Of a DNA stretch of 64,000 nt, positions 43,629 to 54,660 are shown one piece after another (positions within the stretch are counted from its first letter, which is position 1; each line of letters starts with the position of its first letter). The notes under the pieces are model-generated. The model saw only the letters and a program-made list of their open reading frames with translations. It was not told the origin of the DNA and searched no databases. The position numbers and the translations under genes were made by a program. The stretch is from contig JABAKD010000020.1 in assembly GCA_012845835.1 (NCBI GenBank), forward strand, positions 2,242,936-2,306,935, given 5' to 3'. The stretch comes from Undaria pinnatifida (taxonomy: Eukaryota; Sar; Phaeophyceae; Laminariales; Alariaceae).

Positions 43629-43937
43629 GTTGATGATCATAACCTATTGAACTTTAAGTGGCATGTGGCGTGTATCAGCTCTCATCAGAAATCTGCTAAG
43701 CAAATAAATCATCGATCAACATATCGGCCTGGGGTCGCCGAACAACATCTTTCCTGCTAGAGCTCTCTGCTCTTACAGGCTCACCTAACCGTGGCCTTCG
43801 TTTGCCTCAAATTATATATATATATAGGCTGTGTCTTCATCGGGTCATCCGAAAGCGAGCATACGAGGGTACACCGGCTAAGAGCAGATACACGCCACAT
43901 GCCACCTAAAGTTCAATAGGGTATGATCATCAATAGG
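43629..43937 (+). repeat. 5' LTR with about 50-bp inverted ends
   Basis: Starts tgttgatgatcataacc and ends tatgatcatcaata. The first 50 bp or so (to gtggcgtgtatc) are the reverse complement of the last 50 bp (gatacacgccacatgcc onward). The interior carries gatcaacatatcggcctggg and tcttcatcgggtcatccg, shared with the 3' copy. Confidence 0.75.
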
Positions 43938-43950
43938 TTATGAGCCTCGC
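43936..43950 (+). other. Primer-binding site for tRNA-Met half
   Basis: ggttatgagcctcgc is complementary to GCGAGG-CTCATAA-CC. That is the 5' anticodon stem, the seven-base loop with CAU in the anticodon position, and the start of the 3' stem. It overlaps or abuts the LTR end. Confidence 0.7.
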
Positions 43951-46900
43951 ACGCGTAAACGAGGAGAGTGGCAGCACGGATTCACTATCATCATCACTGA
44001 GGACGGCTGATCAAGAAATCTACTGTTGCTTACGGGAGCTTCTACATCTCTACACGAGTAGCCTACGACGAGAAGTATCAGACGAAGGACTACGAGTACT
44101 TCGTTGGAAACGCGCGGTGAGTGAGTGAGCATATCTAGAGGACCCTACGCACTCAATCAGAGCAATTGATGCCAGAGCTGTGATCGAGGTACCCAGAGGT
44201 ATAGAACGCCACCACATCACAGGTTGTACCAAAGCAACCATCCACGCGCACGGGACCCATCTTTGCATCGTCAAGGACCCCAAAGCAAAACCTCGATATA
44301 CTCTAGAAAAAAACTGCAGAACGTTGCCTCGACTCCAAATAAGCGGGTCGTTCTGAGCAACAGCGGTACAGAGGCGATTCTAGACGGTACAAGCTCCTGT
44401 CTGTTAATAGAGCTTTGACCTCTAGTTCAAGGACTTCACGTGTGATCATCGTGATAGACCGACAAAAATTCGAGCCTAACGCACCTCTCGTTGAGTGCGG
44501 GCGATAGGCTGAACGTGTGATCATCGTGATAGACCGACCAAAGCTGCCCAACGCACCTCGTTGAGAGTGCGGGCCAAAGGCGTGACTTCTCAGTAAGGAC
44601 TGGCCAAACTCCAAGCGACAAGATTTATCAAGAGTACTCCCGGCCGTAGAGTAGCTGTCTGTCAAAAGGAGACTCTTATCATTGAGGCGACTAGTGCAAG
44701 CCAGCACCAAGGAGCATCAGGAAGGTACATCGTACTGCTGTATTTTTTGGAATTCCGATTATTTTTGGAAATCTCCACATCGCCTTCGATTTCTACACAA
44801 GCACCACTACTGCACTTGAAACGGCTGTTTAATACAGCAGCTCGTATCATACGTGGGGCGGGATTACTGGTACTACTACACGGCTGTACAAACACTGATA
44901 TCATACAAGACATCTGAGTGAACTGCTCTCTGGCACCTACTCATCATCACCATGGGGGAATCCAACAGCAGCAGCACTTCATTCGCCAACGCCATTAAAG
45001 GACTAAAGGCGTTTGATGGGCGCAGCCCAGCTGATTTTCGAGATTGGTATAAACGATTAGCGGTTGTAATTGGAGTATCCAGACGCGATATCGCCAATCT
45101 CATTAAAGGGAATTCTCGACCGACCGAAGCGACGGCCGGTACGAGGTCTACACCAGCACTCGCACAAGAAATCGCAGCTTATGGAAGGGCAAATCAAGAT
45201 CTGTACGCCATGCTTTTTCTACTAACGGAAAAACCAGCATCTCCACTTGTACTTAAGCACGAGGATGAGACTGGGACGACCGGTGACGGACAAAAGGCCC
45301 TACAAGAGCTTGTCTCGAAGGACAACAAGGTCACTGACGAAGTGATCCGGGCGAAAATGGACAAGCTCGTCAACACCAACATGGAGCAAGGAGAAGATCC
45401 GGACTCCTACTTTATGGAAAAGACGCTCGCGCGCTCTGAGCTCGAGAAGATGGGCGGGACGATTTCCGACCGCAGATTCAAGGACATTTGTGTACAAGGA
45501 TTCACGGCGGAGTCCAAGGACATCAAGATGATGATGTATTGAGACCCGACTTTCGACATCGATCAGATACAAAGCACGATGCGCCATCTTTACTTGGATG
45601 ATCTTTCGCGCAATAGCGACACAAGGATCGCTGGTCGTGGCGTTGCCATGACTGCGGCATCGATTTGCAGTCATTGTGGAAAGCAAGGGCACTACGCACG
45701 CAACTGCTGGAAAAGGAAGAACGACAACGACAGCAAGTCTACTGACGCCCACAACAAGCAGAAGAACAAGGAATATTCAAACGGCAAGGCAGCATCCAAC
45801 GCTGTAGCTGAGCACAAGTGGCGTTCTGTACACAAAACTGCCTCGCACGACCACACGGAATGCTACAAGCAAGGAGCGCCACGCCCAACGCAGAGTGGAG
45901 GCGCTCACACTGCCTCTGCTGTACAAGGCGCGAGCACACGCCCCAACGACGACGAAAAGCCGTCCCTTAACTTCGACGATGGTTTCGAAGGATATTCGCG
46001 TTTACAGGGCTGCTAGCTGGTAGCGGCAACAAAGGTTTTCACCCCAGGGGTTTTCACCCCAATGGTAGCGGCAACAGGGGTTTTCACCCCAACAGCGACA
46101 AGTTTACGATGCTTGTGGACAGCGGCGCGTCGGACCACCTGATAGACGAGGAGCTGATTCCAAGACTGCGGAAAAAGCATGAGGGATTACAAGAACCTAA
46201 ATGATCCGAAGACCATCATGACCAACGGAAATAACATATTCGCAACAGCAACAGGCACCATCTGGGGATACATCATCGACCAGGCTGGCAAGCGTGTTCC
46301 TGTTCGCATCTCGGCCATGTTCGTACCCGGACTGGGACGCAACGTCTTCTCCTCCATCAAAGCAATGCAACCAGGGGTAAGCATTACCCTCGAGACGGGA
46401 AACCCCCGCTTGCATTTCGACAGCAGCACTTCGCTTCCGCTTACCCAACGCCCAGAGGACAAGGGCGTATGCTCTTACGACGTATTTCTTCGCACCCTGG
46501 ACGACACGGCTGATACGTCATCAACGCCTGCTGTAGTTCCTGCAGCACAGGCAAGCAACGACGTCAATCGAGGCGTTTGCACCTTCAAAGAGATCCAAGA
46601 ATTCTGCACCAACTCCGGCATAGCCATGCAGCACACCACGACGGTAACACCCCAACGAAAGAGGGTATCCACGCGCTATGGACAGAATCATGCGACCCAC
46701 AAGGAGTGCACACCAACAGGCGGAAACAACACGCCTGAAGAGGCTACTGTCACGGAGACTGAGCGCCACATACGCAAATCCCAGACAAGCCCGAGAAAGC
46801 CATTGTCACTGAGACGGAGCGCTTTTGTGCACTAGTCCAGGTCATGCTACACTATTACGACAACAACCTTCTGGAAGAAGAAAAGTTATCGACAACAGCC

Positions 46901-49269
46901 GAAGCGTCATCATCACCAGAGATTGGAGAATCGTCATCAAGGGCTGGAGCACTACCGCAAGAAGTTGGAGTGTCCTTGACAGGAATTACACCTGCTATTA
47001 CGCCCGGGGACGCACATTTTACTACAACTGGGGCCGCACCGGATGTACCGCATCACGAGACCGCCAGTACAAGACCCAATCAAAGAGTCGAGGACACCTT
47101 TGACAACACGCACGCAACAGGAGCATCGGGGACAACCCCACCGACCACGTGTGTAAACTTCACCTGCACCGAGAAAGACCCGTTTCGGATCTCGGAGGAG
47201 GAAAACCGGGTGATTAAAATCCCCAACGACACACTAAGATGCCATCCAATTCACGGATCAGCATCGCCTGGAATCACTGGAACCGGAATTACCGGAGCTG
47301 GGATCTCCAAAGCATCTTCGCATGGGATCTTCGGAGCAACGTCATCTGGATCACCATCGCACATCGAAGCAACTGCATCCGAGATCACTGGATTAACTTC
47401 ATATTGGATCACCGGAGCATCAGCTGGAACAAAAGCATCACATTGGACCATTGGAGTCGCTGGATCATCGCCATCTGGGACTACCGGACCATCAGCTGAG
47501 CCAAGGGTCGACGGATCGACAATGTCCGCTACACCCGGGGTCACACCAGCTACTTTTGAGCCAAGCCTTGGAGCCAAGCTCAACAACGAAACAGACCGTC
47601 AGGAAAAGGAGGTTCACACGCTCACAGCAGCAAAAGGACAGCCGCGGGTAAACCTCGAGATAGCATCTGCGGAATCAGCACAGGACGATCAAGAGCCACT
47701 GGCGACATCTCTGGCCTTCGTGTACACCCGCAAGCCAACCTCAAGCTTCTTCTCCATCCTGAACGACGAGCCCGTAAGCATCGAGGCCAAGACGCAGAGA
47801 CTGGCTGCATAATTAACAGTCGAGGCGGAGCCGATGACGGCGATAAGGTTTGAGAGAAATAAATCTACCTACCTCTCCAACTTCAAGATGAAGTCAAGCC
47901 TCTAAGTCCAAGCGACGGACAACAGACCAAGCACATCTAACGACGTCTACATCAACAACGTCTACACCGACAACGTCTACACCAACAAGGTCAAGCCACT
48001 GGAAGTGTGAAATGCGTTATCTCTTTACCAAAGCTATACGTAGAGTGTCGCATGTTCTCTTTGTACGGGGCGAGCGGAGACAACGACCGGTGTTGTGCAT
48101 GGTTTGGAAATCGCAAAATATCGCAGTTAGTACCAAGTAAGAGTACAAGTCAAATAGGTATTTCGACTGGATAGTTGAATCTTACCTTTGACTACGCCAT
48201 CTCCGGTACTTCAGGATACATACGGCCGGGAAAACCCGCCACCTGGACAAGTACGTGTCACACGGAAGGTCAAGATGCACGAGAGGTGATGTCTCTCTAT
48301 AATAAGTGGTCTGATCCAGCTGTAAATCGCTGGCAGTGCCCCTCTGTTCCTTTGTTTGAGGGCGGCAGGAACATTGGTAGGCTGTTAATTCCTATGATTG
48401 TTGCGGAATGATGAACACATTCACTGTTTTAGACTACTGCAAACATATTATATTTCTTGGTTGATTAGCCGATTGAAATATAGTTCACGTCTGATGATTC
48501 TAGTATTGTGAGCTATTAATAGTAAGTTTGACTTGCATACACATGTATAAGCTCGTAGTGTCAGAGCAGGATTTTTCGTGTCCGCTTATTTTGTGTTCAC
48601 CCCTCGGGTATTTTAGCAAGATGAGTATGCTCTACGCAAAACGTTTCTCCCAGCATTTATCATTGTTGCTGCATGCATTCCTGTTATGGAGTTTTTTAGC
48701 TTGTAACGCAGAGTGAGAAAGGGTTAACTTAACGGGAGGAGGTATTAGAGATGCTACTTGTCAGTCACCATCATGTCGTTACTTGATAACGCTTAAAAGT
48801 CATCTGGTATACGTTGCGAGTTGTTCGTACAGCAGACAGTTAGTTCTAACAAGTCTGTTAGTTGTCGTTTATCGATGCAGTACGTAGCAAGCACAAGTCT
48901 CAGCAGCTGTATCTTGGATACATGATGCACAGCAGCTTGTTGGCTAGTCATATCCAAAAGCTGGTACATGTAGTACGTACGAGAAATGTTAGTACGAAAA
49001 ATAATGCGGCGCAATAACGAATGATTAGCAACGTTCATGGAATATATATGATTGTAGGTTGACCGCCGGGACGTTGACGTAGCTAAGCTCCCAGAAGCAA
49101 ACGTCAGGGAACATTGCCATAGGTACGGTAGACCACGAGTAAGCCTCAGGAAACGTTGCTGTAGGTGGATCAGACAACTACCCGTAGAGTACATCTGTCC
49201 GTAGCATACGCATTGTGCCGTCTCGATCAGGTGATGGCCAGGCCCACCTCGATCACTCCTTTTTGCTCA

Positions 49270-49532
49270 CCATCAGCACTCATCAGAAATTTGCTGAGCA
49301 AATAAATCATCGATCAACATATCGGCCTGGGGTCGCCGAACAACATCTTCTCTGCTAGAACTCTCTGCTCTTACAGGCTCACCTAACCGTGGCCCTCGTT
49401 TGCCTCAAATCATATATATAGGCTGTGTCTTCATCGGGTCATCCGAAAGCGAGCCTACAAGCGTACACCAGCTAAGAGTTGATACACGCCACATGCTACC
49501 TAAAGTTCAATAGGTTATTATCATCAATACAG
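49270..49532 (+). repeat. 3' LTR of the copia element
   Basis: Matches 43,675-43,937, including the right inverted end, but lacks the left 45 bp or so of the 5' copy. The sequence before 49,270 (ctcgatcactcctttttgct) is unrelated to it. Confidence 0.75.
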
Positions 49533-49539
49533 GCTCAGT

Positions 49540-50200
49540 TATTTTTATTTTTATTGAAGGCAGTACTTTCAACACTAATTTAGTGTAAAACACTAACCGG
49601 GTATGGTACGACACGTAGTCAGTCTAGTGGTTCCTACATAGTGCCCCGGTTGCCCACTATGTTGCCTTTGAAATTGCTTCGCACATATGGGAACAACCAG
49701 CACAGCAGTGTCAGTGCGCGGAGCAGTGCCGGTTTCCGCCTACTGTAGTGCCGGTATTTCCGGGTGGCACACCGGCACTATCAATATAGAAAACGACATG
49801 TCTCGCGCGAAGGTTGAGCCAAAACTTCTTGATTCCCAATTTCTTGAGTGTGCTGCCGCCTGCTGTAATAGAGTGTCAGTATAGCTGGCAATAGATTCGG
49901 TAAGATAGCCCGCGGAGTCATGGTCTATTGGCCACAAGAAGATTCTCTTAAACGGAATATTCCTAGTGGAGAAGATAACCCGTAGAACCTAGCTAGCTTA
50001 TACTACAAGAGCGTTCTCGGTAATGGAACGTTCCTCCTCTGGACAAGATAGAAAAAAGTAAGCGCGTTAAGCGCTCATGGAAATATATAGAACGTCCCTC
50101 CTCTGGACAAGATAGATAGGAGTAAGCGCGTTAAGCGCTCATGGGAATATAGAATATCTAGGAGAACGTTCCTTGTACGTTCCATAGGTAAAGGTCCAAA
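49540..50200. repeat. Short repeats: tagtgccgg words and a 66-bp tandem pair
   Basis: Around 49,630-49,790 the words tagtgcc, gtgccggt and ccggcactat recall the pogo termini at 29 and 30 kb, but no clear paired ends were found. At about 50,022-50,088 and 50,090-50,150 two units share tcctctggacaagata, agtaagcgcgttaagcgctc and atgg(g/a)aatat. No gene seen. Confidence 0.5.
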
Positions 50201-51320
50201 AGAGAGCACAGCAGCAATGCTGGGGTGAAGCGAACTCTGTGAGCCTCACCCCACCCCCGTGCCTTCACTCCTCCTCTTTTCCTGTCTCCTCGAGCTTCTC
50301 ATAGCTCAACGCCAATAACAAGAAAGCTACAAAGAAGAACCGGTGCTGTCTCCAAGCGAAGCTGATACCCCTGCGTCCCTTCCCTCACACCTTCCCGGCA
50401 CCACGACTCTTCCACAATTGGCGTCGACGGCAGGACTCTGTGGTGAATCGCCCCGAGAACAGAACGGTTGCGGAAAAAATGTTTGTATCGCGCCCCAAAA
50501 ATAAGAAACAACAATGATCGACCATGTACACGCCGACACAGTCAAAACCCACGCTTTCTCGTAAGGCTACTCGGTTTGTCCCAAAGGAGCGGAAAATATG
50601 TCGCCGGGAGGAGGGTTGTGAGACATCTACCTCATTGGCATCGAGTTTCGCTGCAAGCAGAAGTGTCTCTGCTGCTATCTCGGCGCGGGCGCTCCCACTG
50701 GGTAGCATAGCGACGCCGACTCATTCGCCCGTCAGCAACACGAAAATAGTGGGCCGGATCAATTCCCATAAGGCAAAGCAGTTTTGAAAGCAGTCAATGT
50801 AGCAAACGTCGAGACCTAGCCCGCACCCATGTGTTTGAAGAAAAACTACTTGGACTTAGAGCTGCTTTATTTTGGAGGTAGCGACGGTAAAAACCAAAGG
50901 CACCTCCCAGCTTCGTGGCGTAGATGACGCGCGATGCCTTTGCTTGCGAACAGTATAATCGCCTACCAGGTATGCACCAGCAACATGGGAAGGCTACGTA
51001 TGTATTATGTATTCCTTCTCGAGTTTTGTATCGTCGCGAGAGGACGTGCAAGATGACAGAAAGACCTTTGCATTATTTGGCGCTCACATTCTTGCGTGAC
51101 ATTCCTCACGAAAAATTCTTGTTTCGGGCCTGCCTCGCGTTACTACGTGATTGAGGTTGTTTCTCTCAACTGACTGTAACTTCAGTCTATTAATAAGAAA
51201 ACAGTTTTTTTTTGTGTTTAGTACAAACGTCGAGAAAATTTGTCATAATCCCCAACCTTTTCAAAGCGCTGTCGCGTACTGCAGTCATGGGAGCTACAAG
51301 AGGGCAGAGTGGCATGTATC
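50200..51320. other. No gene recognised
   Basis: Overlapping frames on both strands (for example 50,708-50,385 minus, 107 codons; 51,051-50,794 minus, 85 codons) have no recognisable motif. Neither strand is favoured. Confidence 0.4.
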
Positions 51321-51324
51321 CCAT

Positions 51325-52145
51325 AGCCGAACAGGGTGACCGACGGGGAGACGGCGACCAATGGGAATACGGCGCCCGACTGGAACATGGCAGCCGATAG
51401 GAATACGACAACCGACGGGAACATTCAGTGAAACAGACTGGAACGTGGCAGTCGATGACGACGCAGCAATCGGGGCATTTAAACCGATAAGAACATGGCG
51501 ACCGACGGAAATATATTGTGACTGACAGGCACATGGCGACGGACGGGAATATGGCCATCGACGAGAACACGGCAGGCGACAAGAATATGGTGACTTGAAA
51601 ATGGCTACCGACGAGAACGCGGACACGGCAGGCGACGGAAAAATGATGACTGGCAGGAGAATGGCAACCAACGGGACCACGGCGGCCGAGAATAGCATGG
51701 AGATCGACGGGAAAATACCGACCGACGGGAACATAACAACCGATGATAACTTGATTACCGACCGGAAATATTTTAACCATTGGAAACGTGGCCACCGACG
51801 GGAACATAACAACTGACGGGAACGTGGCTACCGACGGGAACAATAGGAGCGACGGTAACACGGCGTCCCACGGAAACACGGCAACCGACGAGAATACGGC
51901 GACCGACGCGAACACGATATATAACCGACGGGCACATGATGCTCGACCGTAAACATGGCGACTGACATTAACATGACAACGGGCGAGGACACAGCAACCA
52001 GTGGGTCCGTGGCGACCTACGGAAACATGGCAATCAAAGGTGACATGGCTACCGGCGGAAACTCGGCAACCGCCGAGAAAATAATAACCGACGGGAACAT
52101 GGCGACCGATGAGAACACGATATACAACCGACGCGAGTACGGTGA
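51325..52145. repeat. 18-bp minisatellite (gaccgacgggaacatggc)
   Basis: About 0.8 kb of degenerate 18-bp units. As the unit is six codons long and has no stop in several frames, the plus strand reads Met-Ala-Thr-Asp-Gly-Asn repeats. The minus strand is open for 379 codons (52,329-51,190) as Phe-Pro-Ser-Val-Ala-Met repeats. Length of frame is explained by the repeat, so I do not call a gene, though a repeat protein is not excluded. Confidence 0.85.
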
Positions 52146-52399
52146 CAACGTTCCCCGTCATTTTCATAGTTCCGGGATAATTTATATTTGGTCCTGCGAC
52201 GTTGACAAAGTTAGCGCAGGGACAATAGCCCTGGGTGAGAGCCACCTGCTGGTTGTGAACGGAGACCTCATTGAACCCAGTAGCAAAACACGTTCTCCAA
52301 GAAACAGTATGGCAGCCGTATTCCGTCATGTCTGGAAGATATCAGTCTAGAAGAGCAACACGAGATAGCTCGGTACAGTACACACGAGTCCTACAATAT

Positions 52400-53048
52400 C
52401 TTGTCATGCTTTCTCTCCCCTCCTACATAACCAATACTTCGTATCAACACAATTGGCCTTGGCGCGCCATTTTCTTAACCCTCTAACAAAACTTGAAGCC
52501 TATGTAGTAACCAGTCGGCTAACCCCGATTAACACAGCGCTCGCCTCCTGTGAATTGCTGTCTGCCGCATCTCGACAGCCGCACCACGCGCCACACATGG
52601 ACGCCTTTCACTAACAACACGCTAAAACTCTCGAAGGGTCAAGGCACCGCAGATCTGCGAGCTATAGTCTAGACGTATGAGGACCATCGACAACATGGGC
52701 CCTAGTGGGTCCAAAACGCCCTGAATACATGTGCCGCGCGTTGTACGGGTGGCGTGGCGACACCGTGGGAGAGGTAGTTTGTAAAATTATTTTAATTTCA
52801 TCCTCAGCTGTGAGTTCGATTGATTTAATAGGTCGACACCGTGCAGGCGGCGTGATACTCCGGTCGCGCGTTTTTAAACATGTAGTCTACTACTTTGTTA
52901 GATATATGGCTCCCTAGATATTGCCAGGGTGAACAGGATAATTTATTGTCCAGCACTAGATAACTAACAGTTAGCTGAGGGGCAGCTATAGAAGGGGGAC
53001 GCGGTTCATTGAGTCACGTGGGGAGCCGTCAGATCGCACGGCACAAGG
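52400..53048. other. Gap with a diverged G-repeat head
   Basis: 52,783-52,940 holds tcagctgtgagttcgatt, gtgatactccggtcgcgcg and cagggtgaacaggataat in the order of the G-repeat head, well diverged. The rest is unassigned. Confidence 0.5.
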
Positions 53049-53477
53049 ATGCCAGGTCACCTCAACGTCAAGGGAGGGATCACAAGGCCTAGAGCCGCCT
53101 TCAGAACACTTGCTGGAGCGACCTCGACTACACCCAGTAGTGCTGGAGGGGGCGAGCCGGCCCGAACGGGTAGGCGAAGTCGTTCGAATGGATTGGACAT
53201 AATGTCACGAGCAGCAATTGCCGGGAGCGAGAGCGGCACGAATCGGGGGCTAGCCCCTCGACGAGGAGGCAGCGCGCCCCTTCTAGACGCTGGCCAAACA
53301 GACGGCGGCAAAGGAGAGAGCGAACTTCGTAGGGCGAGGGCGGGTGGGCACGAGGGAGAGGGACCAGGCGGGCCGTGGATCGGCGGATCAGGTTGGGGTA
53401 GGAAGGGAGGAGAGCCAACGGCGCAACGGGAGAGGACTCGCACGCAACGGCGGGGGCGACGCGACACCAACCGTTGA
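53049..53477 (+). CDS. Unrecognised Gly/Arg-rich ORF, 142 aa
   Basis: I do not recognise this protein. It begins Met-Pro-Gly-His-Leu-Asn-Val and is rich in Gly, Arg, Ser and Ala, with predicted disorder throughout. No zinc knuckle, helix-turn-helix or signal peptide is visible. The opposite strand is also open for 137 codons as a Pro/Ser/Arg-rich frame, typical of GC-rich DNA. About 70 bp of GC-rich sequence is followed by a second plus-strand frame at 53,591. The pair could be exons, or the 5' part of a mobile element that starts with the diverged G-repeat head at 52,783. Confidence that it is translated is low. Confidence 0.25.
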   Translation: MPGHLNVKGGITRPRAAFRTLAGATSTTPSSAGGGEPARTGRRSRSNGLDIMSRAAIAGSESGTNRGLAPRRGGSAPLLDAGQTDGGKGESELRRARAGGHEGEGPGGPWIGGSGWGRKGGEPTAQRERTRTQRRGRRDTNR

Positions 53478-53590
53478 ACAAGCTGGAGGACCCCCCAGGG
53501 TGTCGGCCGGCGGCTTACATAAACGCGACGCGCCTCGGCGCCTTCCTCTCCGACACGTGAGACGACCTAGCATGGTAGGTATCCTTTGAA

Positions 53591-54073
53591 ATGCTCCAAC
53601 GAGGGCATCGGGCGATACGGTGGCCACATGGAGCGGACGCCATGCGCTACACCTTCGTGTGTGGTGGAGGCTCTCGCTGGGAATGCCACACCGGCACCGC
53701 AGCCAAGCAGCCGAGTCTGGCACACGATACAGGATGCATCGTGGGCGGAAGCTCAAGCGGACCGGGGTCTTCGCAGTCGGGGCGTGCAAAATATGAGGCG
53801 GTCACGGGCGACGTAAGTCTGCGAAGACGAGGGCTTGGGTACTGGATGGACCACAACTGCCCGGGGTTGGGAGCACCGCTCGACACCGAAATCAAGCCAC
53901 ATTTAGTCAACAGCGGAAATCTATCGTCACGTCCTACACACCTTCCTCGTCTTCGCGACAGACGAGCCACATCAGCACGCGATTTCGTGGCAAGCCTGAC
54001 AACTACGCCAAAGCGCTGGGGATTGCGCAGGGCCGATCAGGCAAAAATCAGGCCATTGTTTGGCGCAGCGTAG
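53591..54073 (+). CDS. Unrecognised ORF, 160 aa
   Basis: Not recognised. The open frame begins Met-Leu-Gln-Arg-Gly-His-Arg and contains a Gly/Ser stretch (near residue 55: GGSSSGPGSS), then a Trp-Met-Asp-His-Asn-Cys-Pro-Gly segment, and an Arg-rich end. There are no membrane segments. It follows the 142-aa frame in the same orientation with a gap of 113 bp holding a stop, so the two are separate or joined by splicing. It ends about 590 bp before the 3' end of AKR-B, which is on the other strand, so the two would converge. Confidence 0.25.
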   Translation: MLQRGHRAIRWPHGADAMRYTFVCGGGSRWECHTGTAAKQPSLAHDTGCIVGGSSSGPGSSQSGRAKYEAVTGDVSLRRRGLGYWMDHNCPGLGAPLDTEIKPHLVNSGNLSSRPTHLPRLRDRRATSARDFVASLTTTPKRWGLRRADQAKIRPLFGAA

Positions 54074-54228
54074 CCAACCATTCCAAGGCGGTTTCATACC
54101 GATAGAAAAAAATACGGAACGGCATATTTAAACGGCAAAGGAACAGGGGGGTCACTCGGGCGAGTGACCCCTAGCCATTGCAAAAAGAGGCCCCAAAAGT
54201 GACAAAAGGGACCCCCCCCGACCCTTTA

Positions 54229-54302
54229 CTCCGTCTCGAAAGGGATGCGTGGTCAATGGTCAAATGACTAAGGCAAGCAACAAATGAGTACGCCCCCCCC
54301 CC
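54229..54302. repeat. Short dispersed repeat, copy 1
   Basis: tccgtctcgaaagggatgcg, then gtcaa(a/c)tgactaa, then aatgagtacgcccc. The second copy is at 60,416-60,490 inside AKR-B intron 4 (between the exons ending 60,825 and starting 60,068). Both are in the same orientation. Confidence 0.65.
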
Positions 54303-54660
54303 TCCCTCCCCCCCGCTACCGCAGCCACGGTCGGGTGCGATAGTCTGTATTCTCATCGTTGGTGGCTGTTAGTGCCGAGTAAATGTTGCTTTCCACATTG
54401 ATTGGTGTTTAGCTATGTTCTGCGATGCGGGATGTACGGCGACGCAGGACGTTCGCATTATCTAGAGCTCATCAATGTGCCCGGCAAACCATGCGTGACG
54501 ACGGTGTGGCAAATCGTAGCTCGTCCATCTCCGCATAGTATGGTTGCGATACCGGTTTCCTATCGGTTGCAGGTCCTACCACCCCTGTTTCGTTGTGTTT
54601 CCTAGCACTACTGATCAAGAATACTGCTGTATTCCTGCTGTGATCGGGCTAAAGCGGCAA

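Larger units (their letters stand above)
43629..49532 (+). mobile_element. Ty1/copia LTR element with gag and protease, no visible integrase or RT
   Basis: Similar long end blocks lie at 43,675-43,937 and 49,271-49,532 (about 15-18 differences counted by eye over about 260 bp, so moderately old). The primer site ggttatgagcctcgc is at 43,936-43,950. Parts in order: copia-type Gag (44,952-45,541; near the start KAFDGRSPADFRDW), a zinc knuckle C-x2-C-x4-H-x4-C (about 45,667-45,710), an aspartic protease patch LVDSGASDHLID (about 46,112-46,148), a Ser/Thr/Gly-rich spacer frame (46,844-47,812) with Gly-Ile-Thr-Gly repeats, then 1.4 kb of unassigned sequence. It looks incomplete, with a few breaks. 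It could be a non-autonomous derivative. Confidence 0.85.

Noticed and set aside
49630-49790. Second pogo-type element
   Set aside because: Shares tagtgccgg words with the termini at 29-30 kb, but no paired ends or TA duplication could be shown.
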